Shown in pieces: positions 48,701 through 64,000 of a stretch of 64,000 bases of DNA. A program made the position numbers and the translations under genes. The DNA lies in the NCBI GenBank assembly GCA_959347315.1, contig OY365809.1, forward strand, positions 5,156,147 to 5,220,146, given 5' to 3'. Position 1 is the stretch's first letter. Every line of letters starts with the position of its first letter. The notes beneath the pieces are model-generated. The model ran no database searches. It had not been told where the DNA came from and saw only the letters and a program-made list of their open reading frames with translations. Source of the stretch: Bimastos eiseni (taxonomy: Eukaryota > Annelida > Clitellata > Crassiclitellata > Lumbricidae).

Positions 48701-51644
48701 GCCACTAGACAACTGCAATCAACACATTTCAGACAGAAGCCTTACATAAAATAAGTTCATCAATGCCCCACTAAATTTATGCAATTCTCACAGATCTCTG
48801 GAACATATCTCTCTCCTTCATGCTTGAATTAATCCCTCCCAGGGTAGGCGTCATCCCTGGAATGCATTTATCTCTTCTTTAATTAATCCCTACTAGGGTA
48901 GGGATTTCATTCCCTGAAATGTAGTTCTCTTTCTCTTAGGCTTTAATTAATCCCTACCAGGGTAGGGGTCATCCCTGGAATGCATATCACTCTCCTTCCT
49001 GGAATTTCATCACAACAATTCCCTTTATCAAAATTTATTTACATTACAGATTACTTACTTACTACTACACTGACCAGTGACCAAATTTGAGCCTTGAGAT
49101 TAAACTAGATTAGTTAATTAGTTAATTAGCTAGGCATCAACTAAGGTCGCTACTCTCAGCAGTCAAACTAGTGTATGTCCTTAAAACACTTACTTAGAAA
49201 AAGCTTGCATGATTAGAATTGTTGTGCATTAAATCCAACATTTAATCAATCCTGAGAATGCAATCAACAACTGGTGACCAAACTTACCTGGAATAGTTTG
49301 GCGGCTGTTTTAAGTCCGTCATCAGATGTCAGGTTCTGCGACTCAGCCACTTGACTCTGGAGAGCAGCAATGTTGAAGAGCAGACAGACGCGCTCGTATG
49401 AGCTTGCAGCGATGGCTGGACAAAAGTAGAACAGGGTCAGAGGTAATATTATACGCACTAACACTCAAATACAACAGACAATTAGATCGATTTTTCTGTA
49501 CACAGAGAATTAAATACAACACAGAAGCAGATCAGCTTTTTAATTATTAAGCCAACTCCAAACGATAGCTAACGCTTAACATGAAGTCGTGTGACCCCTA
49601 TTGACCTAACGTGCCATATTGGTTACAAGAACTGCTCTGTTGCATAAACTATTGATTTCTGAAGTTATATCTTTTTATATGTGGGTTATAAACAGTATCA
49701 AAAGGCATGAAAAACATGACAAACTATGCACTTTCTTTGAAGAACAGTACCACACTGGTACTGAGGAAATTTTCTATTAGGATAGTTTCAATAGACGACT
49801 ATTGGATAATCAATAATCCACTGACCAAGCGTGCGTTTTCCTGAAAACAAGGACTCTTTGTCAAAGGCATCCTGCCACTTGAAACTGATTCGGATCTGTT
49901 GCAAAAAAATCACTCAAACAATCACTCCAAGGACAATAATTTGTTAATCAGCACAGCTATAGTTCACAATTAACTCTGAAAATCAAATCATCTGAGGGGG
50001 CCATAGAGTAGTGGTGAACACACTGGGACGCAGCGCTTGAGGAACCGAGATCAAGATCCGTAACCCCCTCTAAGGCAGACTTCTGTCCTTCTTTCGCTAA
50101 GCGACGGCATTTGTTAACGTAATGGGCACCATGCATGGCTGCCGACGGTTAAATTGGACTCCTCTAATAACTCGTCATCATTCGTTCATACTGTACTTGT
50201 AATCATACTGTGGTTTGTCAGTTTGAAATTAAACAAAGATCATCATCCTCATCGTCGTTATCATCATCATCATCATCATCATCATCATAATTTTTATTAT
50301 CTCAAATGCAAGAAAAACTGATTACCACCAATTAGCTCAATACACATGTTATCAATCACTGGCTACATTCATCACAGAACTGGCGTATGTCAGTATAGCG
50401 TTGAACAAGTCAGTTAAAATCTAAACTAATCTAATCTAATCTAATGTCCTTAATAGCACTGCATCATAATGCACAACGCAGCAACTAATGATCACTTAGC
50501 AGCACAGTCAGTCTTCTCTGTCACTAATATTACAAACCAGTTAACATGTTATGGCTCTTATTCAAAATGCAAGGAAAAATGGCAGCATTTAAACTGTATG
50601 AAAAAAGAACTATTTACCTGATTTTCAGATATAGGAAATTTTCCTTCAACAGCCGCTAATTGATCATAGTACCTAAACAGAAAGAAATCATCAAAATAAG
50701 ATATCATTATAATAAGATATCATCATACAAAGATATCATCATAATGTCCACTCTTACCAGTTTTAACCTGCAGCAACAGTAACTAATGCAATAAGAATTT
50801 AACCACATAACTCACAGAGCAACATATGAAGTAAAAGAGTAATCATCCTCTCAGCAATAACTACATTCCAAGGTCCACTTGTCACCCATCCAGTAAGTGC
50901 TGTTTCCAGATTGATTGCTCATCTTCACCCACATCACTTTGTTTGTGGTATATCAATAATTGCAATGGCTTCCTCTACTAGATTGTCGTCAGGTTAAAGT
51001 TCTTGTCCTGAACATCACGTCCAAACTGTGTATTGCTTTGAAATGTCTCTGGGAACACATTTGTCTCCCTCTTTCTGCAGCTTCTCATCGGCCTTTCGCT
51101 CCTTGAAATGGCATATTTTATTTATTATGACCACTACAAGACCTGTTGCCACCATTGGTTACTCCTACGGAATGCCCGTCTCTAATTTCAACATGTTACC
51201 ATCCTTTCTGGATCTATTCCTACACCCATCCCCTCCTCGGAACCTCTTTCCACTCTCGCTGGGCAGCACTGTTAATTGGAAACTGCAACAGCAGCGCAAT
51301 ATAAATTAATAAATACAATACACGGCCTAATTATGTCAAATAGGGAACAACCGGAAACAGAATTAAGTCCGTTACACCCGTAATGTAACAGGAAATCTAC
51401 GTAGGGCTACGATAAAAAGTACTCGAATGCCAATTCCACACCTGTATAAAACTTCCAGGGCTGAGTCGTGCTTATCGACTGACTTAGCTATGGCGTTGTT
51501 GCGAAGCTTATTGAACTCAGTAAGAGCAGAACTGTAATCCTCTTGATCGCAGCTGCTGTACGTATCTGTAATGAACGTTTTCAGAGGTTTTATTAAGTCC
51601 ACTTCCCATGTTTTCTTCAGCGGAACCGCTACATACATCGCCAT
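33793..51644 (-). CDS. PDCD6IP: ALIX / PDCD6IP: ESCRT-associated Bro1-domain protein
   Basis: Twenty exons, 5' to 3' on the minus strand: 51442-51644, 50618-50672, 49826-49895, 49288-49415, 48559-48712, 47927-48036, 47394-47510, 46322-46544, 45400-45523, 44103-44280, 43409-43630, 42493-42655, 41980-42128, 41130-41264, 40307-40481, 39410-39487, 36469-36531, 36136-36168, 35373-35414, 33793-34031. They total 887 codons with stop (886 residues; human ALIX has 868), and all phases agree. Exons 1-8 encode the Bro1 domain, which binds CHMP4/Snf7 of ESCRT-III. Exons 9-15 encode the V domain, which binds YPXnL motifs; the Phe matching human F676 opens exon 15 (F-Y-N-D-L). Exons 16-20 encode the Pro-rich tail. 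ALIX acts in multivesicular-body sorting, cytokinetic abscission and membrane repair. Introns carry a LINE fragment and several MITEs. Confidence 0.95.
37330..37490 (+). mobile_element. Possible LINE 3'-end fragment in an ALIX intron
   Basis: A frame reads [15 protein letters not shown], resembling the R-S-F-x-x-A-A-P-x-L-W-N-x-L-P signature found near the C-terminus of many non-LTR reverse transcriptases. Nothing else of the element is recognised, so this is tentative. Confidence 0.4.
38929..39174. mobile_element. Tc1/mariner-type MITE in an ALIX intron
   Basis: The left end TACACTGGTGGAAATAATTA and the right end, read in inverse as TACACCGGTGGAAATAATTA, are nearly identical over about 28 bases. 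TA dinucleotides lie at both edges, as expected for a TA target duplication. The element is about 245 bp long and noncoding. Confidence 0.75.
39752..39912. repeat. 12-bp minisatellite AGTCCTATATAT
   Basis: About a dozen tandem copies of AGTCCTATATAT, with a few AGAGGCCTATAT variants, lie in the ALIX intron before exon 16. A tRNA-like A box on the minus strand just upstream (about 39695-39740) suggests a decayed SINE head beside it. Confidence 0.9.
40990..41058. repeat. Short foldback with CTTTAACCCTTTAACGACC-type arms
   Basis: Arms of about 20 bases at 40990-41010 and 41037-41058 are inverted copies with a few mismatches. The loop contains TTATTGATTAT twice. It lies in the ALIX intron between exons 14 and 15 and is probably a very small MITE. 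Confidence 0.6.
41385..41850 (-). pseudogene. Degraded duplicate(s) of ALIX exon 13 in the adjacent intron
   Basis: The intron after exon 13 contains a 23-base perfect match (41412-41434) to exon 13 (42080-42102), the part encoding K-D-G-A-I-D-E. A separate stretch at about 41747-41806 resembles the 3' half of exon 13 (shared TTCTAG, GATGGAT or AATGGAT, and CCCTCAG in order). A TCCTTTAAAT motif recurs at about 41395 and 41815. This looks like remnants of old tandem duplication of exon 13, now without an open frame. Confidence 0.5.
41448..41503 (+). repeat. SINE-tail motif GGCGCTATATAAAT plus (TTA)n
   Basis: GGCGCTATATAAAT followed by a TTATTATTATT run is a recurring 3'-tail type in this window. 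Relatives are seen near 10247, 24476, 33017, 57534, 58058 and 61211. It is probably the 3' end of a SINE or LINE family. Confidence 0.5.
42234..42414. mobile_element. MITE with about 50-bp terminal inverted repeats in an ALIX intron
   Basis: The left arm begins CTCCAATAGAGCCAGCAAAT. The right arm read in inverse begins CTCCAAAAGAGCCAGAAAAT, and similarity continues through ATGGACAATGTAGA. About 80 bp of unique loop lies between. No coding capacity is seen. Confidence 0.7.
44464..44600 (-). mobile_element. Non-LTR retrotransposon (LINE) RT C-terminal fragment
   Basis: On the minus strand, [10 protein letters not shown], then [11 protein letters not shown], and in a second frame [14 protein letters not shown], match the conserved tail of LINE reverse transcriptases (GHV.RR...G.R..GR.KKRW...). 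One frame change and stop codons make it a dead fragment. It lies in the ALIX intron between exons 9 and 10. Confidence 0.75.
44720..45073. mobile_element. 354-bp MITE with CCGTATATACTCGACTATAA ends
   Basis: The left end CCGTATATACTCGACTATAA is repeated exactly in inverse at the right end (45054-45073). The interior is AT-rich and noncoding, with further weaker inverted similarity. The target duplication is not clear. It sits in the same ALIX intron as the LINE fragment. Confidence 0.8.
45912..46025 (+). repeat. SINE fragment related to the 1.4-kb copy
   Basis: The sequence has a B-box-like GGGTTGCATGTTTAAATC, then AGTCACTGTGTAA and GGACAAGTTGCTCACGCAC, matching the order AGTCACTGTGTA...GAGCAAGTCC...CGCACC of the SINE at 1391-1645. 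It lies in an ALIX intron. Confidence 0.55.
47511..47926 (-). other. PDCD6IP: GC-AG intron of ALIX (intron 6)
   Basis: No GT donor keeps the frame between exons 6 and 7. The exon ends ...CTC TGG CCA CGG and is followed by GCAAGT, the classical GC donor consensus. The acceptor is ttgttgcag. The join gives L-W-P-R then D-W-V-M-S, in register with other ALIX proteins, and keeps the whole reading frame. Confidence 0.75.
48827..48992. repeat. Minisatellite AATTAATCCCTACCAGGGTAGGG
   Basis: Three tandem copies (core at 48827, 48881 and 48944) of a unit of 54-63 bp share AATTAATCCCTACCAGGGTA, then TCATCCCTGGAATGCAT. A single related copy (CTTGAATTAATCC) lies at about 44371 in another ALIX intron. 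Confidence 0.8.
49992..50165 (+). repeat. SINE-like tRNA-derived sequence
   Basis: An A-box-like TAGAGTAGTGGTGAACACAC is followed 40 bases on by a B-box-like GAGATCAAGATCC, in an ALIX intron. The spacing is tRNA-like. A similar minus-strand head (B box as GGATTTGAACTGG) lies at about 34563 in another ALIX intron. Confidence 0.45.
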
Positions 51645-51657
51645 CTTGTTCTCCCTC

Positions 51658-51666
51658 TCACGTGAC
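51658..51666. promoter_or_regulatory. CLEAR-type E-box at the ALIX 5' end
   Basis: TCACGTGAC lies 14 bases upstream of the ALIX start codon. It is the core of the CLEAR element (GTCACGTGAC), bound by TFEB/MITF factors on lysosomal and autophagy genes in vertebrates. Here it would fall in the 5' UTR or at the transcription start. Function is inferred from one motif only. Confidence 0.4.
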
Positions 51667-52317
51667 GATTAGCACACGACATTGATATCTATTTATAGGA
51701 GTGTTATTAACTATCATAGAAACCGTTTTAGCTGGTTTTAGCCCTACGCCAGCAAGCCTTTCCAGGTTAGCAAATAAGTAGAAACCAGATTGGAGTGCAT
51801 CGAGAATTATTAAACAGAAACGTCCTTTGGCGCTTAGTAATGACCTCTATACTGCAGTTGGGCCAAGGAGCACTGGCGTTTTTCATGGAGAGTCTAAAAA
51901 AGGCACGTCAGATAAATAATTTTCCCAGATTAACAATGCAGACTTCCGAACTTCTCTGATCCATCTTTTTGAGACCATACCACAACTGGACTGGTCACCT
52001 GGAGTGACCACCAGTGGCACGATGATTGTAGGCCTACTTGTGTAGACTGCACCATATTATATTCAACTTGTTGTTAGGCCTCCTGGACAATAAACGCATA
52101 TCATCATAATTCCTTAATTGAGACCTTTGCTTGAATAATAAGCCACTGCCCAATCCCGTCAACAAGCCAACGCTGCACACCCTTACTAATATTGCCACCG
52201 CCCAACAGATGACTTAATCAATGATTATAATCAGCAGATAGGGTCAAGAGCAGTGACGATTAAGGAAATTACACGATCGAAGTATGCGCAGAGGATTTCA
52301 ATTGGAACGACCTTAGC

Positions 52318-53802
52318 CAGGGTCGGACTGGCTTGAAAAAGCGGCCCGGGAAATTTGGTCATGGCGGCCCACTTCATTATTCGTTTCATATGGATTTTTG
52401 TAATTATTTAATTTGTTTACGGATTTTTAAATTTAATTTTAAATTTATATATATATGTATTTGGTATTTATTATTATTTTATATATAAAAAAGAAATTTT
52501 AAACTTACCAACTAAAATATTGATAAAAATAAACATTTTAAAAACACGTCTGTAAGTTGTAAGTGCCTTTTAATTTCTGCTTTATTTAAATTTGTAAGCA
52601 TGTTTGGAACCAATTTTAATAATTACATTAATGCTCGTTTTTAAAAACTGAAGCAGTAGAGACACTAGAGTCTAGAATTAGTAGACATGATTGATTCACT
52701 ATTGACTATTATAGCAGCTTTTTCATCGTTTCACTAGTCGATGCCAAAAAATCAATGATTTCATTGTTATTAATTCTTGGAAGAAGGTCCTTTTCACAAG
52801 ACATCAGCATGAATGATTGTAAACTCGACTGGCTCAGCAAATTTCTTAATCTGTTCAAATGTATTTCAATTTCGAAAATAACCTCTCACAAGCAACTTGT
52901 GATGAGGATAATGTCAACACAAATTTGTAAGCAAGAAACAAATTTGAATAAGCAAGACTATGCAAATTGAACTTCTGGAGAACAAAGTAACAACAAACAA
53001 TACATTTTTTGCAAGATTTGCATTTGTTTTTGTATCTGTCGCTGTTTTCAGCTGCTGTGATTGTAAAGACAGTTTCAAATTCTACGGGCTCAGATTGTCG
53101 GATGTTGTCTAAGACAGAGTCGGATACTTCTTCTTTAAACTTGTTTTATTTCTTATTCGTTCTTTCTCAGCACCTCCTTTTCGTTTATTCATTTTTCTTT
53201 GGAGTAGAGTGCGTATACCAGAAATAAAATTTACAAAAATTTAAAATTAAAACCAAATTTGTTTAAACACGTCAAAATCATTCTATTATTACTTAAAAGT
53301 AGACTAAATGTTGATACGCTGCCACGAACTCCTCAAAAGTCAAAACGGAAACAGAATTTAAAAGAGTGAATAACCGACCAAAAGTAAAATATACAATGAG
53401 CTTGTTTTCAATTGCCATCTGGGCACGTTCGGAGCGCCCTTCCCTTTAACAATAAGATAAAAACTTCCGCCCTCCGACGGCAATTGAAAACAATCCCATT
53501 ACAATTGAACAACTGAACTATAAATAGACGGAAGGCCGATAGGCTCACCAAGTTCCAGGCTATTTATAGTTCAGTGGATTGAACGTGTTACTGCGTTTTT
53601 TGAGTACTAATGCGCCGCTCAATGAGGGCGGCGCGAAATCAAGTTTATTAAACGATTTCTGTGCGGCTGCCGTCAGATACGCTAGCCTATAATCAACGGT
53701 AAATTAAAATGTAATTAAAAATATAATGACTTTTTTCTGGCAGTCCGCGGCCGCCGGCCCAGCGGGAATCTCCCGGTATCCCGGCGGCCCAGTCCAAGCC
53801 TG
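52318..53802 (-). mobile_element. hAT transposon, internally deleted (1,485 bp)
   Basis: Ends are CAGGGTCGGACTGG (plus-strand left) and, inverted, CAGGCTTGGACTGGGCCGCC (right). Flanking octamers ACCTTAGC (52310-52317) and ACCTCAGC (53803-53810) match at 7 of 8 bases. The inner end sequence GGACTGGGCCGC is shared with the hAT element at 16893, so both belong to one family. The transposase lies on the minus strand and has lost its middle. Confidence 0.85.
52709..53192 (-). pseudogene. hAT transposase remnant (N-terminus plus dimerisation domain)
   Basis: On the minus strand, M-N-K-R-K-G-G-A-E-K-E-R from 53192 resembles ZMYM-type hAT N-termini. After a frame change there is acidic linker, then T-L-S-S-S-Q-V-A-C-E-R-L-F-S-K-L-K, and after another frameshift N-R-L-R-N-L-L-S-Q-S-S-L and I-I-D-F-L-A, ending at a TAA at 52709. 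The S-x-x-x-E-R-x-F-S-x-L-K...R-L...L signature is the hAT C-terminal dimerisation domain. The catalytic core is absent, so the copy is dead. Confidence 0.8.
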
Positions 53803-54125
53803 ACCTCAGCTGATAAACTTGCGAAGACTGAACGCTCAAGTGCGCAACTCAAGCACCTGCTAAACTCTCACAGTTTAAAAATGGTTGATCGAAAACAAAA
53901 ACGTAAAGTGCATATAAAATTTATCAGATTGAGATCTCTGGGATAGCAATTCTTTTTAGGCCTACGGATAAATGAACACGCAAAGATTCACTTATACACA
54001 TAGGCCTAATATGCGATGAGCACATATACTTGTAGTCAACCACAATCGAGCGAGTGGATCCATATATCTATCGATGCACTTTCCGTAGAACAAAATCGTA
54101 ATAAGCCTACCTATCCAGCACAATC

Positions 54126-54291
54126 AAGGGGCGTCAATCACCCTGAGTGATGGAAGCAGACCAATTGAGGAGCTCCCGGTGCCGGGTATCAGAAAGGCAG
54201 GATTTCCCCCTAAAACTCAAAAAATATTCCCCCTATGCCTGCAATTGGAGGCATTAAATTTGCCTCCAAACCTCCTATCTGGACGCCTCTG
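54126..54291. mobile_element. 166-bp hAT-type MITE (family M1), inverted copy
   Basis: The element is bounded by the identical octamer GCACAATC on both sides (54118-54125 and 54292-54299). Read in inverse it begins CAGAGGCGTCC and shares AGGCAAAT, ATGCCTCCA, GGGGGAATATT and TCACTCAGGG with the copy at 26006-26159. Confidence 0.8.
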
Positions 54292-54766
54292 GCACAATCA
54301 TCCTGTATCTTAGTAGGTCTTATTACAGCCATAAAACTGAGTCTTCCTGCGCTTCTCTTTCCTCCTCCTCTATAATGTCGGGTCAGTCTATAGATTGACT
54401 AAAAACTTGATATGTTACAGCGATGCGCAAGATGTCATTATAGCCAGGACGAATTCATGCATGGGCTTCTAGCTTTAGTCCTACACAACGCTGTTATGCA
54501 TGCATTTGTGTTTTGTTAACCTGTATAAATTCTAATCGAAATCAGCAGAGATATATAGGCCGAGCCTATTTGGACATCGTTGATAAGCGTAAAAGTTACA
54601 AAACATATCTTTTGACGCGATGTGACCATTGCAAGGACACATCGCACACGTACTCGAGATCTTGGCCTGGCCGTGACGTCTTCTCATGTTCGGAGGACTT
54701 AAATATAATAGCTGCTCACTCTGCACGCGCTGAGTTTTGGAGCGCTGTTCACATCATTGTCTCTCT

Positions 54767-54772
54767 TATAAA
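54767..54772 (+). promoter_or_regulatory. TATA box of the amylase gene
   Basis: TATAAA (in CTCTTATAAACT) lies 53 bases upstream of the start codon at 54825, a fitting distance for a TATA-driven, tissue-specific digestive enzyme gene with a short 5' UTR. Confidence 0.5.
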
Positions 54773-54824
54773 CTATCCAGGAAAGGCCTATAGGCCTATA
54801 CACGTCGTCTGACTGCTGGTCACA

Positions 54825-61798
<6,974 letters not shown>

Positions 61799-62824
61799 AC
61801 TTTAGTGGACAATCACTAAAGAATACAATGACACGTTCTTTGTATTCTATTTGACCGAAAGCTTTTATGAAAAACGCACACGCATAACCAAAAGCATTTT
61901 CTCCCACGAAAATTCCACAAAATTTCTGTTCCTCATCTTTTATTCATGATTGCCTGTCGACTGCCTGTCTAAAATAGTTATATCTCTGACATTCCTTTCA
62001 AGATAGAAATAACACTTTTCAAGAACTACTAAAGTTAAACAATTTTACTCTGTTCCAATCAATCTGCCCCCTTCGCATGTCATTCAATACAGATATTATA
62101 ATCCACAAGAGTAGCTCTCCTATATCGCCATCTCTTTCGTCTCTTGGCAATCTGATTATCTTCTTCACACGTTATCCCTGGACAACCCTTTCTGACTTGA
62201 CGCAGCACATGTGATAAAATTGGTGCCTGCACTTAGCTCTTACCAGTGCTTTAGTAATTTCCAGCTAACCATTACAATATAGACTATGTACTAATGGGTC
62301 TTGATGAACTTTAAAAAAATGAAACTGCTTCAAAGTAATTAATAATATAAACTTCTATACAGCAAATTCAAAGTTACTTGTCGATGCACCTATTTGGCCC
62401 TACATAAATACATCCAGTTACATTACATCTTCTGATACCTTAATTCGCTAATAATAAAACAATTTATACATCATCGAAGTTCAGCTGAGGCCAAGGCAAA
62501 GGGTGCTGTATACGAGTTACAAGAATCAAATTTAATAAATGATAGTCATGCAAAATTTTTACAGATATTTTCCGAGTTAACTAGTTAACGATTAGGATAC
62601 CACAGCAGTTACAGCAATGCATGCAAAGCTGCTTTTCAATAAATAAAAAAAAGAATTCACATATAATGCAATACACTGACAAATATGAAAGAATCAAACA
62701 TAATAATTGGCTTGATCCTATTATGAATGATATCATCATTACCACTCATCGTTAGCTTATGATAAAGACAGTCACAACATTAGAGCATTATTTAAAAACT
62801 CATTGTTAAACACAGAGGATAAAA
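61799..62824. other. Convergent 3' flanks of amylase (+) and POFUT1 (-)
   Basis: No gene was seen. TTTATT near 61939 is a possible minus-strand poly(A) signal for POFUT1. The amylase poly(A) site is not obvious; AATAAA-like sequences at about 62453 and 62639 are distant. Confidence 0.5.
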
Positions 62825-63010
62825 TCAGAGTTCATCTGACTTGTGTCTGTCATCGAAGGCCCAGAATGAAACAGGTTTTGAGTTGACTCGACGCTCCCTC
62901 GTCGCAAAGGCCGAGAACGTCGAGACGCAGTTTCCGATGTAGTGGTCGGCCCTTGCAAGCAGCGCCAGATCCACGTGTGGCTCAGCAGGCAACCGCTGCA
63001 CAACCGTCAC
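62825..63010 (-). CDS. POFUT1: Protein O-fucosyltransferase 1, last exon
   Basis: The minus-strand exon runs from an acceptor (ccttctgaag|gtgacg) to a TGA at 62825-62827 and encodes 61 residues. It contains L-L-A-R-A-D-H-Y-I-G-N-C-V-S-T-F-S-A-F and R-E-R-R-V, the conserved C-terminal part of the GT65 fold of POFUT1. The protein ends in H-K-S-D-E-L; SDEL acts as an ER-retrieval signal, matching the RDEF end of the human enzyme. POFUT1 adds O-fucose to EGF repeats, notably of Notch, in the ER lumen. Upstream exons must lie beyond position 64000, since none was found at 63011-64000. Phase at the acceptor is 0. Confidence 0.88.
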   Translation of the reverse strand: MTVVQRLPAEPHVDLALLARADHYIGNCVSTFSAFATRERRVNSKPVSFWAFDDRHKSDEL

Positions 63011-63446
63011 CTTCAGAAGGAACAAGACGACGTCAATACACTACCAGCAACAATTAGTTGCAACTTAAACAGTAGCACGGTAATGACTCAAAAATTTGAC
63101 CTCGATTTTAGTTTTGTCAACCTTAAATTGCGTAAAGTGCTCTGAAACACACTGGCACCAGCATTTATTCTACTTTGCAACCACGTTTAATTGTAAACTG
63201 ACAAAACGCAGTATGACCACAAGTACAGTATGAACGAATGACACATTGTAATATATTACAAGAGATCAATGAATGTAGTTCTGCTAACAATTGACTATCA
63301 ATTGGTGTGCTACAATAACAATGTGATCCCACGTTAGACTAGATATGTAAACAATGGAAATTGGTATCGTTTTCAGTTACAGATCAGAGCTGTCAGCTCT
63401 CAACATTCCTCAAAAGCAAATACAACTCATATCTAATGTCCAACTT
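63011..63446. other. POFUT1 intron, nothing recognised
   Basis: Apart from the transposon-like copy 2 and the palindromic array further downstream, I see no exon or known element in this part of the intron. Confidence 0.5.
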
Positions 63447-63605
63447 AGGGGCCGTCCACACATTACGTACACAACGAGGGAAATTTCGAATTTCAGCGAT
63501 TTTGCGCACGGGTGCGCATAGTGGAGGGGGTCCCAAAAATATGTACTTAGGCAAATATAATTGTCTAATTATGACATACACAACTCTGAATATTAAAATC
63601 AGAGT
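63447..63605. mobile_element. Transposon-like repeat copy 2 (partial)
   Basis: GGGGCCGTCCACACATTACG begins a stretch homologous to copy 1 through CACGGGTGCG, AAATATGTAC and AATTGTCTAATT, then ATGAC. It lacks the right half. It serves as the empty-site reference for the nested insertion in copy 1. Confidence 0.6.
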
Positions 63606-63743
63606 TCACTCTTCTGAGACGTGTTACCTCAGGGAAGATATCCAGCCAGCCCTTTCCAACACTGCCTCATCTTTATAGTGAAAGTGTGATCGGGCTACTC
63701 GTCAAATTATCTGAGTTGGCAAAACAACTGTCTAGATAGATCT

Positions 63744-63890
63744 AGGACGTTTGATCACTGGACGGTTGATCACCGGACGATTGATCGTTCCGGATGGTTG
63801 ATCATTGTCCAATTGATCAATCGCCCGGTGATCAACCGTCCAATGATCGATCGTCCGACGATCAATCGTCCGCAATGATCAATCGTCACC
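63744..63890. repeat. Palindromic array of GGACG(N)TTGATCA units
   Basis: Four forward units (GGACGTTTGATCACT, GGACGGTTGATCACC, GGACGATTGATCG, GGATGGTTGATCATT) are followed by about five units in the inverse orientation (GGTGATCAACCGTCC, AATGATCGATCGTCC, GACGATCAATCGTCC and others). The whole 147 bp can fold on itself around 63810. It lies in the POFUT1 intron. Confidence 0.85.
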
Positions 63891-64000
63891 ATACCGTTTA
63901 GAAGGCTGTCATTAGATAACCACGATACAATACATTACATTCTCATCCTGACAGTTATATGTTTAATCATGTCTAGCAAACATTGACATCCCAAGGCCCT

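Larger units (their letters stand above)
51645..54824. other. Interval between ALIX and amylase (divergent 5' ends)
   Basis: It contains the ALIX 5' flank, one hAT element (52318-53802), one M1 MITE (54126-54291) and the amylase promoter. No further gene was recognised. Confidence 0.6.

Noticed and set aside
63744..63890. CRISPR-like array
   Set aside because: Units are adjacent without spacers, are partly inverted, and the genome is eukaryotic.

Overview
This is a 64 kb window of an animal nuclear genome. The genes have spliceosomal introns with GT-AG borders (one GC-AG), there are signal-peptide and ER-retrieval sequences, tRNA-derived SINEs, non-LTR retrotransposon fragments, hAT transposons with 8-bp target duplications, and long (TATG)n, (TATACA)n and (CAGT)n microsatellites. 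The gene content (a small heat shock protein with two alpha-crystallin domains of the 'major egg antigen' type, an alpha-amylase with an extra C-terminal domain, ALIX, a POFUT1 last exon) fits a bilaterian invertebrate. A lophotrochozoan is my best guess, held with low confidence.

Layout. 0-12.4 kb: four large exons (A, B, C, D; + strand), each encoding nearly a whole NHL-type beta-propeller. B splices in frame to C, and D ends in a stop with a poly(A) signal. 5.3-11.3 kb and 12.4-18.6 kb are gene-poor and repeat-rich, with foldback repeats, MITEs and a 1,238-bp internally deleted hAT element with an exact 8-bp target duplication. 18.65-19.66 kb: an intronless two-domain small heat shock protein. 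19.7-25.2 kb: no gene seen. 25.2-30.5 kb: a four-exon gene for a protein with four double-stranded RNA-binding domains and a long Gly/Ser/Tyr-rich tail. 33.8-51.6 kb (- strand): a complete 20-exon ALIX/PDCD6IP gene (886 codons), convergent with the dsRNA-binding gene. 52.3-53.8 kb: a second hAT element with a broken transposase. 54.8-61.8 kb: a complete eight-exon alpha-amylase gene (729 codons). 62.8-63.0 kb (- strand): the last exon of protein O-fucosyltransferase 1, ending in SDEL. The window closes with a palindromic repeat array.

The genes do not form one pathway. The broad pattern is a 27-kb block (25-52 kb) with two housekeeping-type genes, flanked by repeat-rich DNA. The octamer TAGGCCTA occurs about 43 times in the flanks and, by eye, never inside that block. 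Joined coding exons of the amylase, ALIX and dsRNA-binding genes each give a length divisible by three, which supports the models.
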